Part shown: piece by piece, positions 24,455 through 37,103 of the stretch
How the letters are laid out: each line of letters begins with the position of its first letter
Numbering within the stretch: the first letter of the stretch is position 1
NCBI GenBank assembly: GCA_000711775.1
Contig: ARYC01000574.1
Location: 62,001-126,000, forward strand
Direction of reading: 5' to 3'
DNA length: 64,000 nt
Origin: Oxytricha trifallax
Lineage: Eukaryota > Ciliophora > Spirotrichea > Sporadotrichida > Oxytrichidae
The notes under the pieces: generated by a model
Database searches by the model: none
The model's input: only the letters and a program-made list of their open reading frames with translations
Told to the model about the DNA's origin: nothing
Translations under genes and position numbers: made by a program

Positions 24455-25647
24455 TCACTGATTTACTAATCGGCTAAAAATGCTATATCTCAAAGCTTTT
24501 CTTAACGTATAAGTTAGAGCTATAAACTTTTTATAAAGAAATCATAAAATACCCTTATATTGGAAATATTATACTATAGAATACAAATAAATAGTATTGT
24601 TAGACGATACTTTACTAACTATCTTATATAATTTAAATCTTATAAAATGCCTTTTAATCTTAAAATAATTAAATAAACCTTACTAAATATATTAAATTAA
24701 AGTTTTATATATTATTAGACTGTAATTAATAATTAATATAAAATTCAGGATAAAATAATTACATTAAGATTTTTGATAATTCTAAATAGAATTATTAGAT
24801 TATATATTGATTTATACTAGATTCATGAATAATGCTTATATATTATTATTATCCACATATTATGGTCCTTATAGGTGATTAGAAAATAGTTCTTAAATAG
24901 CATTTAGTTATTTAAATTCTATATAGAATTAATTCATTTTATATTATTCAAGAGATTGTTAAATAATATATTCTCTTAATGAATCCCTACATTCATTGTA
25001 TCATATTAGTATTTAAAATGGTATTTTATTATGATAGGAATTAAATATATCTTAAGTTATTAAGAATGTATATATTAATATATAAGTCCGTTGCTAAGTT
25101 TTGATAATTAAGCAACGCGTTGCTTAGTTTACCTAACTAAGTAACGGACTCTAAATAATAATATAATTTAAATATTTAAAAAAATGGCATAATTTCTAAT
25201 CAGAAATTAAAAGAGGGACTGCTGACACTTTTACTCCATCTCTCCTTACATAATATAATAACAGTTACAGGGGTAAGTTAATCGTTACATCTTTCTCTGC
25301 TCTTATGATTTACTTTAGGAAATAAATGTTGGTGGAGTCCGCTTTGGGTAAGAAAGCGTGGCAGTCTTGGGCAAGAAAGTTGTATAGCTCTTTCTTACTT
25401 TTGCACTTCTGGGCGAGTTCTGAAACATTGATACCAGTAAGTTACTATTGGTTCATTAAAATTTAAAAGTTAGGTGCCTTACACCATTTTATATAGCTAA
25501 ATTTTGATTCAGGAAGTCACTGGCGTTACTAAAATCAGAGAGTGCTTTTCATAATAATGAAATCGCACCAGCAAAATCCAATTTCCGCTAGCGGAATTCC
25601 TACCACCACCAACAAAATTCATTATTATTAAATTTAAGAATCAATTC
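24455..25647. other. AT-rich spacer with a palindrome; GC-richer patch before the transposase
   Basis: 24,500-25,080 is AT-rich and featureless. 25,085-25,150 is a near-perfect palindrome (separate entry). 25,210-25,640 is of higher GC and may be the 5' flank of the transposase gene or an MDS; no frame could be assigned. Confidence 0.4.
25085..25150. repeat. 66-bp near-perfect palindrome
   Basis: The arms agtccgttgctaagtt and aactaagtaacggact pair around an inner perfect palindrome, aagcaacgcgttgctt. It lies about 500 bp upstream of the DDE transposase gene. It could be a hairpin-forming remnant of an element end or a solitary foldback. Confidence 0.8.
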
Positions 25648-27075
25648 ATGGAATCATATTCTAAAAAACGACAGTCAAGACTGTCAGATTTCTTCAAGTT
25701 AGAAGATAAAGATTATGATGGTAATAGTTCAAGTGAAGAGCAGAGCTCCTCCAGTGGATCTGAAGATTCTTGCAATAATGCAGATTACTTAACAACTAAC
25801 ATGCTTTACTAGAGAAACATATCTCTTGCAGATGTGACAATAGAAGAAGTAAGTGAAAAGGATATGATTTCATTATTCGATGAAATTCGTGATGAAATTT
25901 CAGAGTTTGAAATGGATGGATTTATCATAGATCCTAAAGGAAAATATAGAGAGAGTACTAAAAAAGGAGCTAAATAATCATTGCTTAATGAAAATTAAAT
26001 TAAGACTCTTGGTTAACTAGTGTTAAAGCTTTATACCGAGTATAAGTAATCAGATTTAGAACCTTAGAGTATGATGGATTGTGATTAAGATTTTGATTTA
26101 TAAGCTCTTGAAGCCAAAGTTATAGAGAATCATAAAATAAAAGATTAAATTCCGATTTATGGATAGCATACTTAGTTGAATGCAATAGTGCCTCGTAGAG
26201 TACAAAAATAGTTAAGAAAGGCGAAATAATTATAAGAGAAGGAACTTAAACTTGCAGATGAATCTCTTAGATTAAGACATACAGAAAAGTTAACATATTT
26301 CTAGATAATGGATAGACTTGGTATATCATACTATAAATTAAGAAGGTACTTAAAAAGTCCAGTAAAGAAAGCTTAATTCTGGAATCTAAAATAAATTAAT
26401 AGAGGCAAGTATAAGAAATTGCATAGCAGAGCACGCACTCATATCGTTAATATGTTAATGTATAACACTTAACCACTGCAACTTTCTGATATACAACAAA
26501 GTTTACAGAAGAATATATAGTTAAGATGTATCAAGTAAATGATAAGAAGGTTCTTGAAAAATGAGTTAATGATGACTTATAAATAAATCAAGTAGATTTC
26601 AACATTGCATAATAGCAACAGAAGTAAGTTATAAAGATAGTATGCAGCCCAGTAATTCATGGAACACTTAAGTAAGGATAGAAGGATTATCAATATTGAT
26701 GAATCAACTCTTAATTAAACTGATTCAAGACACAGAGGTTGGACTGCTCCTTATGTAAAAAATCGAGTTACAAATTCACAGAGGCTAAAATAAATAAATT
26801 TAAATATTGGAGTTTCAAGTACAGGAGAGCTATACTATACAGTTAATCATGGAAAAACTAACTAGCACTCATTTATGTACTTCATATGTAAACTAGTCAT
26901 TGTATTGGATTCAGTTGATATTAGTTGGAGAGAAAATACTCTAATTCTACTTGATAATGCACCTTACCACAGATCACAAAGTATTATGAATATGTATCTT
27001 GATTTGGCTTTGCCAATAATGTTTTAAGGGCCTTACAACAATAGAATTGCACCTGTTGAATTAATTTACTCGTGA
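25648..27075 (+). CDS. DDE transposase (Tc1/mariner-IS630 type), non-TBE, early TGA
   Basis: 475 codons from ATG to TGA with many TAA/TAG (Gln) codons and no frameshift. The N-terminus is acidic and Ser-rich (SSSEEQSSSSGSEDS). The middle is basic with possible helix-turn-helix segments (KLTYFQIMDRLGISYYKLRR). The catalytic triad is Asp351 (INIDESTLNQTD), Asp436 (ILLDNAPYHRS) and Glu471 (APVELIYS), again D34E. The protein ends four codons after the last catalytic residue, at TGA 27,073. The frame continues with IKNRDLNPLN to a second TGA at 27,166, and family members normally extend there, often with Trp at this position. So a TGG-to-TGA nonsense mutation is likely. It is clearly distinct from the TBE transposase. 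No terminal repeats were found; a satellite array begins directly downstream. Confidence 0.88.
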
Positions 27076-27155
27076 ATTAAAAATAGAGACTTAAATCCTT
27101 TAAATACAAGGGCTTAATCAAAGTAAAATATATTGACAATTTCACACTGTATCAT

Positions 27156-27835
27156 GTAGAAATTTTGAAAAAGTGGATTAATCTATTGCAAATTATAGTC
27201 GAATGATTGATATTGCTTAATAGTTTTATAAGATTCTAAGTTAGAAAACAAAATAATTCATAGTTATGTTTGTCTGAGAATTCATGCAAGATGTAATAGT
27301 GAAGAATTTAATGTTAAGGAGTAGTCTGTGGATGCTGTAGAGATTTTGAAAAGGTGTATTTATCTATTACAAATTATAGTCGAATGATTGATATCGCTTA
27401 TTGGTTTTTATAAGATTATAAGTTTGAAAGCCAACATGTTCATATTTATGTTCGTATAGGAATTTAGGCTTGATGTAAGAGTGAAGAATTAAATGTTAAG
27501 GAGTTGTCTTTGGATGCTTCAGAGATTTTGAAAAAGTGTATTTATCTATTACAAATTATATTCGAATTTATGATATTGCTTAATGGTTTATAAGATTGTA
27601 AGTATCTAAGGAAAATATGTCTTTGTTATGTTCGTATAAGAGATCATGCGAGATCATGCATAATGTAAGAGTAAAGAATTTAGTTTTAAGGAGTGGTCTC
27701 TGGATGCTGTAGAGATTTTGAAAAAAGTGGATTTTTATAATGTAAATCATAGTCTAATGATTGATATCGTTTAATTTTTTTATATGATTGTATGTATCTA
27801 AGATAAATAGTTCATAATTATGTTCATAATATTAA
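27156..27835 (+). repeat. Satellite array, ~181-190-bp unit, 3.7 copies
   Basis: Units begin with a gtagagattttgaaaaagtg-like string at 27,156, 27,337, 27,519 and 27,709 (spacings 181, 182 and 190 bp). Each contains gattgatatcgctta, ttcgtataag and a gtggtctctggatgct end. Units differ by perhaps 10-20 percent. The same repeat occurs inverted at 45,190-45,790. Confidence 0.93.
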
Positions 27836-30422
27836 TCGTGAATGTTTTTAAATTAAATTATTTTTTTATTTATATATTTTAATGCAATACAATTTGGAAG
27901 CATTAATATAATTTATAATGAATTAAAAATTTCAAATAATAAAATTTTCCATCTTTAATTAATAATTTTTTCATTTATGTTTTTTAAATTCGAAATCAAT
28001 AATTTTCGAAATTGTAAGTCTATTTCAGTTTTAATTTTAATAAATCTACATAATACTTAAGAATATTAATATTTTAAGACAAAATTTAGTACAGAGAAAA
28101 TAGATATTAGATTACTTGATATGAAGAATTGAGCTCAAATAAATTTGCAAAACTGAGATATATCTTCATTCAAAGAATACTTGTTAGTCCTTTTCTTCTC
28201 TAAACAATTATTGAATCACTAATAATTTATAAAAATTTAAAATGTAAATATAATAGTTTAAATTTAAACACATAAATAATACTCTACATTCTTTTCATTT
28301 TTTTTTACATTTTGATAAATATAAATTAAATTAATATGATAATAAGTTAATTTTGGCACATTATTTAATTGTTTTAAAATAATTAAAATTCCTAATGTTT
28401 TGTATTTTATCAATATTTAATGTTTGTATAATCTGATAATTATTAATTAAATGTTATTTGGTTGTCTTTAGGTGATTTATATTTCGTAACTTTTAGTCTA
28501 ATAATCTTTTGAATTTCCAATAACTTATCCCTGATTTGAATATTAATGTTTTTATCAGCATCATCCTCTATTTTATTTAATAATTTTAATTCTCTCAAGA
28601 TTGTTGTATAAAATTAATTTACTTTTTTTTACTAATAGTTCAAAGTAATGTTTTAAAAGTCAGTTTATTTCTCAAACTCATATCTGGACTATTACAACTT
28701 TAATAATGAATATATCAAGTGATTATACATACTATTTTCTTGTTAATTGTATTTTCTCTTTTTTATATCATGTCAGTCTCTATATACTTGACATTCCTCT
28801 GTATAGTTTCATGAAGCACAATCCTGTTATAGAGTTTAAATTTATATAAATTTATTTATAAAACCCTTAGTATTAGTATTAGTATTAGTGTTAGTAGTAG
28901 TAGTAGTACATATAATTGTTGATTATAGAAAATTTTAATATTATTTTTTAAGATTTTGAAGACTTAAATGATTTTATTCTGGAAATCTACGTAAATATTT
29001 GGTTTTGAATTTATTATTAATTTTTTAGCTTAAGATGTCCATTTAAGATAAAGCAGTCATTTGTATTTATATATTTTAGTACTACCTCTTCTTTTACTTT
29101 TCTAAATAATGTTAAATTTTCTTAGTCGAAGCAATTGTTGTTATTGTTGCTAACCTCATTTTCCAAAAATATATCTTTCCAAGGACGTTATCATATTTAT
29201 ATTTTGAAGGTATTATATAGATCTTAGCTACTTTTAACTTTTCTATGTCACCAGCAAGTGCAATAATTTGAGGTACTGCTCATATAAAGAAGAGTTGCAG
29301 TGAAATTGGAAGATATCAATTTTAAACTGACTAGTTCCACTAATATTCTTGCATTTATAATTATTCGTATAAAAATTGCATAGTTTTATTTTAAATTTAA
29401 GTATAAAATTTACTCTGAGGCTAGTAAATATAGGCAGCTGGGTATATTGTGAGTAAGATTGATTCAATTCGGATAATAGGTTATAGATATGAATACTCAT
29501 TTTTATATTTATATTATATGCTGTAAAATTTCTTAAAGTAATTAAATAATTATAAATTACACTATTGCATAAATATCATTAAATTTTGGCTTTTGTATAA
29601 TTGATAAATTGGCATTAGCAGCTCGTATCATTAGTTGATGTTGATAAAAATAACTAAATAATCAATTATTACTACTATTTTATTTGGTTTTATAAAGTAA
29701 CAAATATTATTTGTATATTTATCAATTATCAATAAATCTAATTCATCTTGATTAGAATTAATAAAATGCCCAAGCTGTAATTACGATGCCTACTCAACAA
29801 GACTGTCTGCATTTAATTGTTTAAGTGATCAAGATATCATCAAATATCAGCATTATTTAAGCATATTCCAATAATACTACTACATCTTTATATGAATATT
29901 CAATGGAATAACACTAACAATCACTGTTTGGTCAGCAATCGAAGAACTGGTTGTGGTTGTTACATTACGTATCTTGAAGTTTTAGTTAATGAATTCAATG
30001 TGAAAGCAAGTTCTAGTTGTTAAAGGTATTTTCAAATCAAATAGCAAACAATAAAATAGGATACTAATAACTTATTAAATATTTATAAATAACAGGTTAT
30101 TTTATATTATAATTTATTGTTAATTATAGTATTTAATAAGAAATTCAAATTACTTAAAACAATATTAATGTTAAAATTACAGAAATTAACTCTATATGAT
30201 TAACATATTAATGAAGATTTTTAACAATTCAGCCAATATAATTAAATGAAATAGACTCGATACAATCTCAAAAGAAATATTAAGAGGATTATTATATTTA
30301 AAATCTAATTACCTTGAAATTTAATATTTGTATATCTTTTATAGCAAACAATAATGTAAATCCTATATATAATATAATTTATAAATCTTAGAATCTTGAT
30401 AAATCACAAATAGAATCTTTGA
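27836..30422. other. AT-rich DNA with a short trinucleotide/hexanucleotide tract
   Basis: No supported gene. 28,868-28,910 is a simple repeat: TTAGTA units degenerating to TAG units. Short minus-strand open frames near 29.2-29.5 kb have no motif and are probably chance. Confidence 0.5.
28868..28910. repeat. Simple repeat (TTAGTA)n/(TAG)n
   Basis: Three to four TTAGTA units, then TAGTAGTAGTAGTAG. An ordinary microsatellite. Confidence 0.9.
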
Positions 30423-30920
30423 TCATTCAAAAGCTTTATCTTCAGGTTGGATCACTTCAATAGCTAGTTAGTAGTCTCTCAAAAAGCAACTTTCGAGAAA
30501 GCCCTCAATTAAAAACCTGGAAGTAATGGTATTATTGATTAACACTGCCTAAAACTCAGCAAATACCTTGTCTCTGATAGCATTCTGGAATTTCTCTATT
30601 TTGTCATTGCTAATTCTGTTTTAGTTGAGTGAATTTGTCTAGTCATCGTTGAGATTGATCTTGAAGATACTACTGTTCATCTTTGGAATGATGCCTCATT
30701 CTATTGTATAAAGCAAGGGGTTATTACTTAATTCCAGACAAACAGAATATCAAACTGAAACTTCTAGAAAATAGCAAGTTCGTCAATGGGTTTTTAATAA
30801 GTGGGGATATCCTTATTAACATTATATTATCTGTAGCATACTGCAGATATTCCTGAATCATCTATAGATTGTATTCATTAAGTCTGTTTTCAAAGATTTT
30901 AATTCATTAATGAAATTAAA
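30423..30920 (-). CDS. Coding island, unknown protein, one frameshift
   Basis: On the minus strand, PIDELAIFQKFQFDILFVWN runs into a frame change near 30,690. It continues as MNSSIFKINLNDDQTNSLNQ, KIEKFQNAIRDKVFAEFQAV and RFLIEGFLESCFLRDYQLAI, ending EDKAFE at TGA 30,423-30,425. Composition is richer in GC than the flanks. It is probably a macronuclear-destined 3' exon, or a decayed paralogue given the frameshift. No family recognised. Confidence 0.45.
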
Positions 30921-31189
30921 TTTTAAATTTAATTATTGTTAATTTTAATAATATTCCAATATTAGAATTCAATATTAATTTTTAATTAGAAATTGATTTA
31001 TTTAACCTAAAAAATGGCAAACGTTATGTCAAAATTTATGAATTTTAAACATCAGTGTTGAAACATTATATATGTGAAAAACTTTGAAAAAATCAGAAAT
31101 ACTAATGCCTTTTACTACAAAAACTACAAATACTACAACTAATACTACAACTACAGATGAAGATGAAAAGTCAAACCCCAATTTTTTAA

Positions 31190-31280
31190 ACTTGACAATA
31201 TCAGAAAAATTACAACTGCCACTAATTTGGTTACCCCCTAAATTGAACTAGAAATAGGAATTCCTGGGAGTTTCTGTTCA
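31190..31280. repeat. Possible solo end related to the long-inverted-repeat family
   Basis: Contains AACTGCCACTAATTTGGTTACC. The AACTGCCACTAA string is the subterminal motif of elements 1 and 3 (7,764 and 46,031). The terminal TTATC... sequence is not present and no partner arm was found, so this may be a worn fragment or coincidence. Confidence 0.3.
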
Positions 31281-31499
31281 GACAATAATAATGTTTAATA
31301 TTAAATTTTTAACAATTTATCTCAATTGACCTAATAGCTCTTTTAGTATTAATGCACTCCCAACCTATTAAATAAGTTTTAAAGAAAAATTCGATATAAA
31401 ATATGATTCTACCCTGATAAATATAGTCAATTATCATTCAAGAGCACTTGAAAATCATATTAGCTTTTACATAATATTTTTTAGAAGAAATTTAATTTA

Positions 31500-31820
31500 T
31501 AAAATTCTCCCACACCAAGTTTGGTTATGAGGCTACCACAGCGAAAGGACAGAGACTACATTCTCATCAGCGACTTGGTAAAAGTTTTCACCACCCTCTT
31601 TTTAATTGTTTACAGGAAGCAGAGCTCTGCGGAGAGTACTCCACGCCGCAAGTGCAGAAATGCATTAGCAATAGGAGCTCTTACTTCAGATGCTTCTTGG
31701 TTTGGAGTGATGTGGAATGGGGAGCGGGGTGGTTTTTCGGAGTTTTTTGTCTTCACGACGAAATACGTCACAGATCGACAAGTCGACTAACTCAGATACG
31801 TCTACGTCTCGACTAAGATT
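31500..31820. CDS. GC-rich coding island, strand uncertain
   Basis: One of the sharpest GC rises in the window, with abrupt AT-rich edges, as expected of an MDS. On + there is a frame LCGEYSTPQVQKCISNRSSY preceded by a possible 38-nt GT-AG intron (31,579-31,616). On - there is NLSRDVDVSELVDLSICDVF followed by KKLRKTTPLPIPHHS. Both are plausible and I cannot choose. No homology recognised. Confidence 0.45.
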
Positions 31821-32029
31821 GATGGTTTGATTTTAGTATTAAACAGTGATGTGTTTAAATTTAATGTGAGATTACTCATTAACTAACTAATTTATAAAAT
31901 AAATTATTTAATTAATTTCAAATCGTATATTTTTATAATTTATAATCGAAATTAGGAAATTATATGTCTTTCATATTATAAGTAATTGGTCAGTACTTTA
32001 ACTATCACTTTAAATTGGATTTAAATAAA

Positions 32030-32515
32030 GATGAAGCTAGAGATATAGGGGTCTAATGTATCATAGATCGGATCTTTCTGGTTATACCTATACTCCTTTA
32101 AATGATTATTGATATGCTCCTCGACCTAAGTAGAAATGTAATCACCAATGAGTACTTCCCTAAGGTTCATTTTTAATATACTAATTAGCAGATTCACGAT
32201 CTGGTAGTTTAATTAAAGCAATAGTTAACTTTGGGTCACATGAAACTTTCACCACCACAGAGCATGAGGTATATAAGATGAATCTATAATACAAATTGGA
32301 AATAAAAATAACTTTACTCATAAATAGAATATATATACTAGATATGTTTGACCTGAAGTTTCACTATGAAACAAAAAATAATTATCAAAATTATTATTTT
32401 TTAATGCCCGTTCTAGGTAAGTGCGAGGACTGAGTTTCTGATAAGTTTCATCAAAGGGCTGAATGAGAATGGAAAGGCACATAGTATTGGAATCATAGTG
32501 ACATCAATGTGATAT
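32030..32515 (-). CDS. Coding islands, unknown protein, frame changes
   Basis: Minus-strand frames carry LSILIQPFDETYQKLSPRTY (near 32,480-32,420), VKVSCDPKLTIALIKLPDRE (near 32,270-32,200) and LREVLIGDYISTQVEEHINN then KDPIYDTLDPYISSF (to 32,035). An AT-rich gap separates the first from the second, and a one-base shift separates the second from the third. The order is collinear, as expected of two MDSs with an IES between them. No family recognised. Confidence 0.45.
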
Positions 32516-33834
32516 TTAAATAGTTAAACAATAAAATTCTTTACATTTCTTACTACTAATCACTTTAATATATAATCTAATTAAAATATATTTAATTTTC
32601 CTTTATTCATAAATTTTCTTGAGTTTAAACTGAAGCATTAGGAAATTATATTAGAATGAGCTTTCAAAGATTATGATGGCACCCAGTTATTGTATGAAGC
32701 CAATTTAAGTTTGAGTTTTAGTGAATTTTTCCTTGCGGAGTCTTCTGGAACTAAAAGCAATCCTTGTTAATTAGTACCTAACTAAAATAATAGATAAATC
32801 AGGGAGTCCTAAATTACTTTTTCAAGTATTGTCTTTGCTTAGTATAAATTTTGAAGATTCTAAGTAAGTCATTGATTATTTTGAATAAATCTTCAAAGAT
32901 TGGCTTGTATAAGTTTTTAATATCATCAAGATTTATCTTTAGTAATCAATTTAGATTTTTTAAATAGTTGTATTGCAAAAATAAAATAATAGACTCTATT
33001 AATATATTAAATATCTTCGCTTTTTTGTCTATAAATAAAACTTCTTAATGTTGAGATCTATCAATGCTATCTTATTAATTTGTTTGATAAAATCCTTCTA
33101 AATTACTTATTCTTAATTTCTTTAAACTGAATCCTATTTGCTGCAGATCATTGGATAATCTTCAATACCTTCATATTTAATATTCATAATATATTTTTTA
33201 TGTTTTCTGAATGACTTGATTAGCTTTGGATTCATTAACACTATAAATCAATCTAATAAACACCATTTCATCAACATTAAAGTGAATTTAGGCAAAGCTT
33301 TATTTTTCTTATGATTACAACTACTTTTTATAATTTTTTTAGTATTAATATAAACAAAGTAATAGATAATAAATATTTTATAAAGCAATTTATCTAACTT
33401 TTCGTGTTTGTTCACTTCGACATTCTGCAAATCTATAATATGTATTTATTTCAATTGATTTTAGTTGCAATCTTAATTCAATTAGGAAGAGTTTAAATTG
33501 TATTTTAGGAGTAACATAATTTTATTTTCCTTAATTTATTATGTTAATTGGCAGAAAGTTATTTCTAACTATAAAATATTGATAAAATAAAGTGTTAAGG
33601 AAAGTTATATATCACACAGTAGTTTACATAGACTGGTTTTAGAATGATTGTTATATTTTATTACTTCTTTATTGAAATATGCAATTTTAAATTCGTATGA
33701 TTCATGCCTATAAACAAATTTTTTCTTAAGTGAAGCGATATTTTATTTGTAGATATATCAATAGAAAAAAATGATGGAAATATCGGAAGACTTATTTTAA
33801 AGTAGGCTTAATACCTGTTGGCGCTAGCTACGAT
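32516..33834. other. AT-rich DNA, no gene recognised
   Basis: Nothing supported. The minus-strand open frame near 33.25-33.43 kb is Lys/Ile/Asn-rich and looks like chance. Confidence 0.5.
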
Positions 33835-35480
33835 ATGGAGCCATAACCTAAGCAAAACATAAGGAGCAAAGCTTTTGTAAGTGATCATTAAGTATCTCTA
33901 ATTTTATATGCCATTACTATAAAGTTTAATAAAACTTCAGATAACTTGGCCTATGAGATTGTTAAACTGAGTCATCAAAGTCAAAGAAGTATAAAGCACT
34001 CTCTGATGCATTTATTTATTATATAGTTTAGGCATGAACACAGGAGGGAAAAATAGGACTATCTCTTCAGTCTAGAGTTTTTTAGCTGCACAGAGAGTTC
34101 CCTGAAGCAACTGTCAGCCTCCCAACTTCTGATAATGCAGTCTAAGCATAAGACAAAGTATATAGTGATGAAGTCTAAGAAGAGAATGACTCCAGTTTAC
34201 ACTTACCGCTTTACAATCCCGAGATTGACATGCTTTAGGGGCTAATACTAGCAAGGCAGACCAACTAAAGAAAATAATATACATTAATCAAGATTTTTCC
34301 AATTAGTGAATTGCAGAAGAAATAAATATTCAAATTTCATCACAACTAACAAAAGAATGATATTAACAATAATAATTTATTAAAATCATGTTTAAATATT
34401 GTGGTGTCAAAAAAGTCAGGCAAAGTTGCAAATTTTTCTTAATTTTGCCCCACTTTTAGCGCTTAAATTTTCTACATTAATATCCTGATTGTTTTCATTA
34501 ATCTTATCTTAATTTTAATAGTACTTTTCATTAATTTAATTTCAAAAATTTCTGATTTTTACAATTGTATGCTAATTTAAATTATTTCTGATGATCATCT
34601 CGCTTTTTATTAAATTCGAGAAATTGAATTCGCTTAACTATATATATTATGAATAATTCAGGATTCATACCAGTTTAAATAATATATCAGAAATTTTTAG
34701 ATATTAACTTTCATTTTCTAAGGATATTAATTCAATACATATTTACTGATTCTTTAATTAAATAAACTTGACTTTACTAATCACATAGCTATCACATTTA
34801 GTTATCCAACATTATAATTAAATTAATGGAGAAATAGTAAAAAGGATTAATTTTATTTATATTTTTCCCAATATTTCCTAGAATTAATGATTTTTATAGC
34901 ATCATTAATGAAGTTACTTTGCTTAATTTCTATTTATGTTCAAATGTATATATATAGAACAATTTATTTCTACAATTCACAAATAGAAAAAATCTTGATA
35001 ATTAATGAAATGATTTTAAGCTATTCTAAGTAAACATTAAATCTTGAGCCCTGCCATACAACAACTGTCAGCAGAGCAAGCATGGAGTAACTTTAAAATC
35101 ATTTGCAGCTATAGTTGGCATAAAAGAGAGTTTATAGCTCTGGAGGGGTACATGATTAAACCATTATCTATAAATGCCAATTATTTTGTAAACATGCTGA
35201 GGTACCTAAAAATGAGGAACTCCTGTCTAGGGGCGATTATATTATGGACAATTTGCTAGTCCCTCACACTTAGTCTGTGTAGAATAAGATAAGCGCCTAT
35301 GGTTGGAATTGCATCTTCAATGCTCCCTATAGCTCAGAGTATCACTGTATTGAAGATGTGTTCTCGAAAATAAAGCATCACTATAAGACTTAGTTGTTGA
35401 GCAAAGATTTTCGTTATATCTAGGTGTAGCAAGTTGGATTGATAAAAAATGCAAAAATAAATGTAAATAAACAAATGATT
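33835..35480 (+). pseudogene. TBE-like transposase, decayed and interrupted
   Basis: An N-terminal segment near 34,050-34,230 reads LSLQSRVFQLHREFPEATVS, aligning with FSLDQRAIMFHRQFPELKIS of the intact TBE transposase (about 100-118). After an AT-rich block the frame resumes at 35,050 with FIALEGYMIKPLSINANYF, aligning with LETYVIHPRSIKTEQYI. It then reads YIMDNLLVPHT (second catalytic Asp), FNAPYSSEYHCIEDVFSKIK (catalytic Glu) and HHYKTQLL. The first catalytic Asp region was not found and falls in the interruption. Frameshifts and stops make it non-functional. Confidence 0.75.
34280..35040. other. AT-rich interruption of the relic C transposase
   Basis: About 760 bp of AT-rich non-coding sequence lies where the transposase core, with its first catalytic Asp, should be. 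It could be a later insertion, an IES-like segment, or decayed coding sequence. Confidence 0.4.
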
Positions 35481-35579
35481 TAATGGATAATAGATAACAC
35501 AAAAGACTAATGAAATATTATGGTAGATGTAATGATGAGTAGCCATGATAACATTTAATTAAGATATAAATATTCATTT

Positions 35580-36341
35580 ATTGCATTTCCTCATCTTTCA
35601 TAAGCTGATTAGGCTAAACATCTTTTGAGACCTCGTCTTCCTCCCTCATGATCTTCTGTGGTCCATGTCTTTCCACAATCTTCTTTAATTTCTCAAAGGA
35701 CTGAGAAATTTCATGATACTATCTTTGCTTTGTTTAAGCTCTAGGCTTAGAATCGAATTTAAAGAGGGAAAGTGCTTTTACCTTAATCTCTAAAATAATT
35801 ATAGTTATTATTCATGTACTTACTTGAGAAGAATGACTCGCTCTCGAGCTTCTTATATGTCTTCATTTATATTAATTTGATCTTGCTTGTCCATTTCAGC
35901 TTCCTTAACGCACTTAATCCTATTTGCATTATTTGTTTTGTTTTAGTTAATAAACTCACTTATGTAGTTTGGCCTTAGAGTGCCGAGGATACCGTACAAG
36001 TGCTTTCTGTCAAGAACGATGCTGTAGTCATCATAATAGTTCATGAATCGCATGATTTGTGTGACTTCCTTAAGCTGATCGAGAATATTTGCACAGAAAG
36101 CTCTTCATAGTACGGCATATTGAATGGCTAAAAATCAGCACTCTTGAGTAATTCTTATTTCCAACGAGAAAAAGTCTTTAATAAATCTCATTGATATTTA
36201 GTTATCAAACAGGAAATAATATCCTTTTTTGAGAATTATACATATTAATAAAATTACTATTATATCTTAGGAAAGTGATTCAATCTTCTTGGACCAGAAG
36301 AGCTCTTTCGTGTCATATGCTCTCGCTTAATTACTATCCAT
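35580..36341 (-). pseudogene. Homologue of the TBE 22-kDa ORF, decayed
   Basis: Begins MDSNQARAYDTKELFW at the ATG 36,341. The conserved core LDRKHLYGILGTLRPNYISE aligns with LPERNYFFGILATIKGDYLK of the TBE 22-kDa ORF. KPRAQTKQRQYHEISQSFEK aligns with KEQRKSQTKYEVSKRLYSN near the C-terminus. Frame changes occur near 36,180, 36,090 and 35,820. The last coincides with a 34-35-nt AT-rich insert starting GTAAGT and ending TTTTAG (an intron, or a tiny IES with pointer AG). It converges on the transposase, as in TBE. The alignment extends this otherwise uncharacterised family beyond TBE proper. Confidence 0.65.
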
Positions 36342-37100
36342 TCTCTAGTAGGCCTAAATAATTGATTATTTAATTACAATTCGATAAATATCTCTGATTA
36401 TTTAATATATTACTGCTCAAAGTCTTTGCATAATAAGCTAAAATTTAATATCCTGAATAATTTATATTAATTAGAATTAATAAATCAAATTTATTAAAAC
36501 AATTGTGTTTAAAGTATTGAATTATTCAATTTAGTCTTAATAACTATGATAGGCTTTAGCCTAATTATAGTAAATTAAACTTTAAGCATTAAAAAAAATA
36601 AATTAAATATCATATTAATTTTATTATATTGAACTTTTAAACACTGCAACTTAATTTTATAATTTTAAGCTATCACAATGCTGCTTAAAATGTTTGGGGT
36701 ATATTTAAAAATAACTGCAAATTATTATTAAATAATTAATATTATATAAACAAATATGAGAAATGGACCCCATCTTAGACTTAACTTTATATATCTTAAG
36801 ACTTTACTTGAAAAGTCTTAATCAAATCCATTTGCATTTAATATAATTAATAACTATTGTCTCAATAATATATGTAATATTTTTATGTTATCGACCATCA
36901 TTTTTATAGTTTATTATGTATTTTATTCTTGACTATCACTAGATATATGATGTTATGAGTTGCAGTTTAAATTATAACATAATAAACTATTTTAATCAAA
37001 ATAGAACAATATCTTAATTATTTATTATTAAAAGTAAAATTATAACAAGAAAGGTCTACTCAATGGATAACGATAAAACTTAAACAATTTTATAGAAAAA
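36342..37100. other. AT-rich gap inside relic C
   Basis: Lies between divergent genes, where TBE has its intergenic promoter region. The iterated TAATTAAGTAC motif of TBE is absent. Nothing else seen. Confidence 0.4.
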
Positions 37101-37103
37101 ATA

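Noticed and set aside
33248..33430. Minus-strand 60-aa frame as a gene
   Set aside because: Lys/Ile/Asn-rich composition equal to AT-rich noise; no start context or motif.
35317..35546. Two minus-strand frames of 61 and 70 aa
   Set aside because: Antisense shadows of the relic C transposase.
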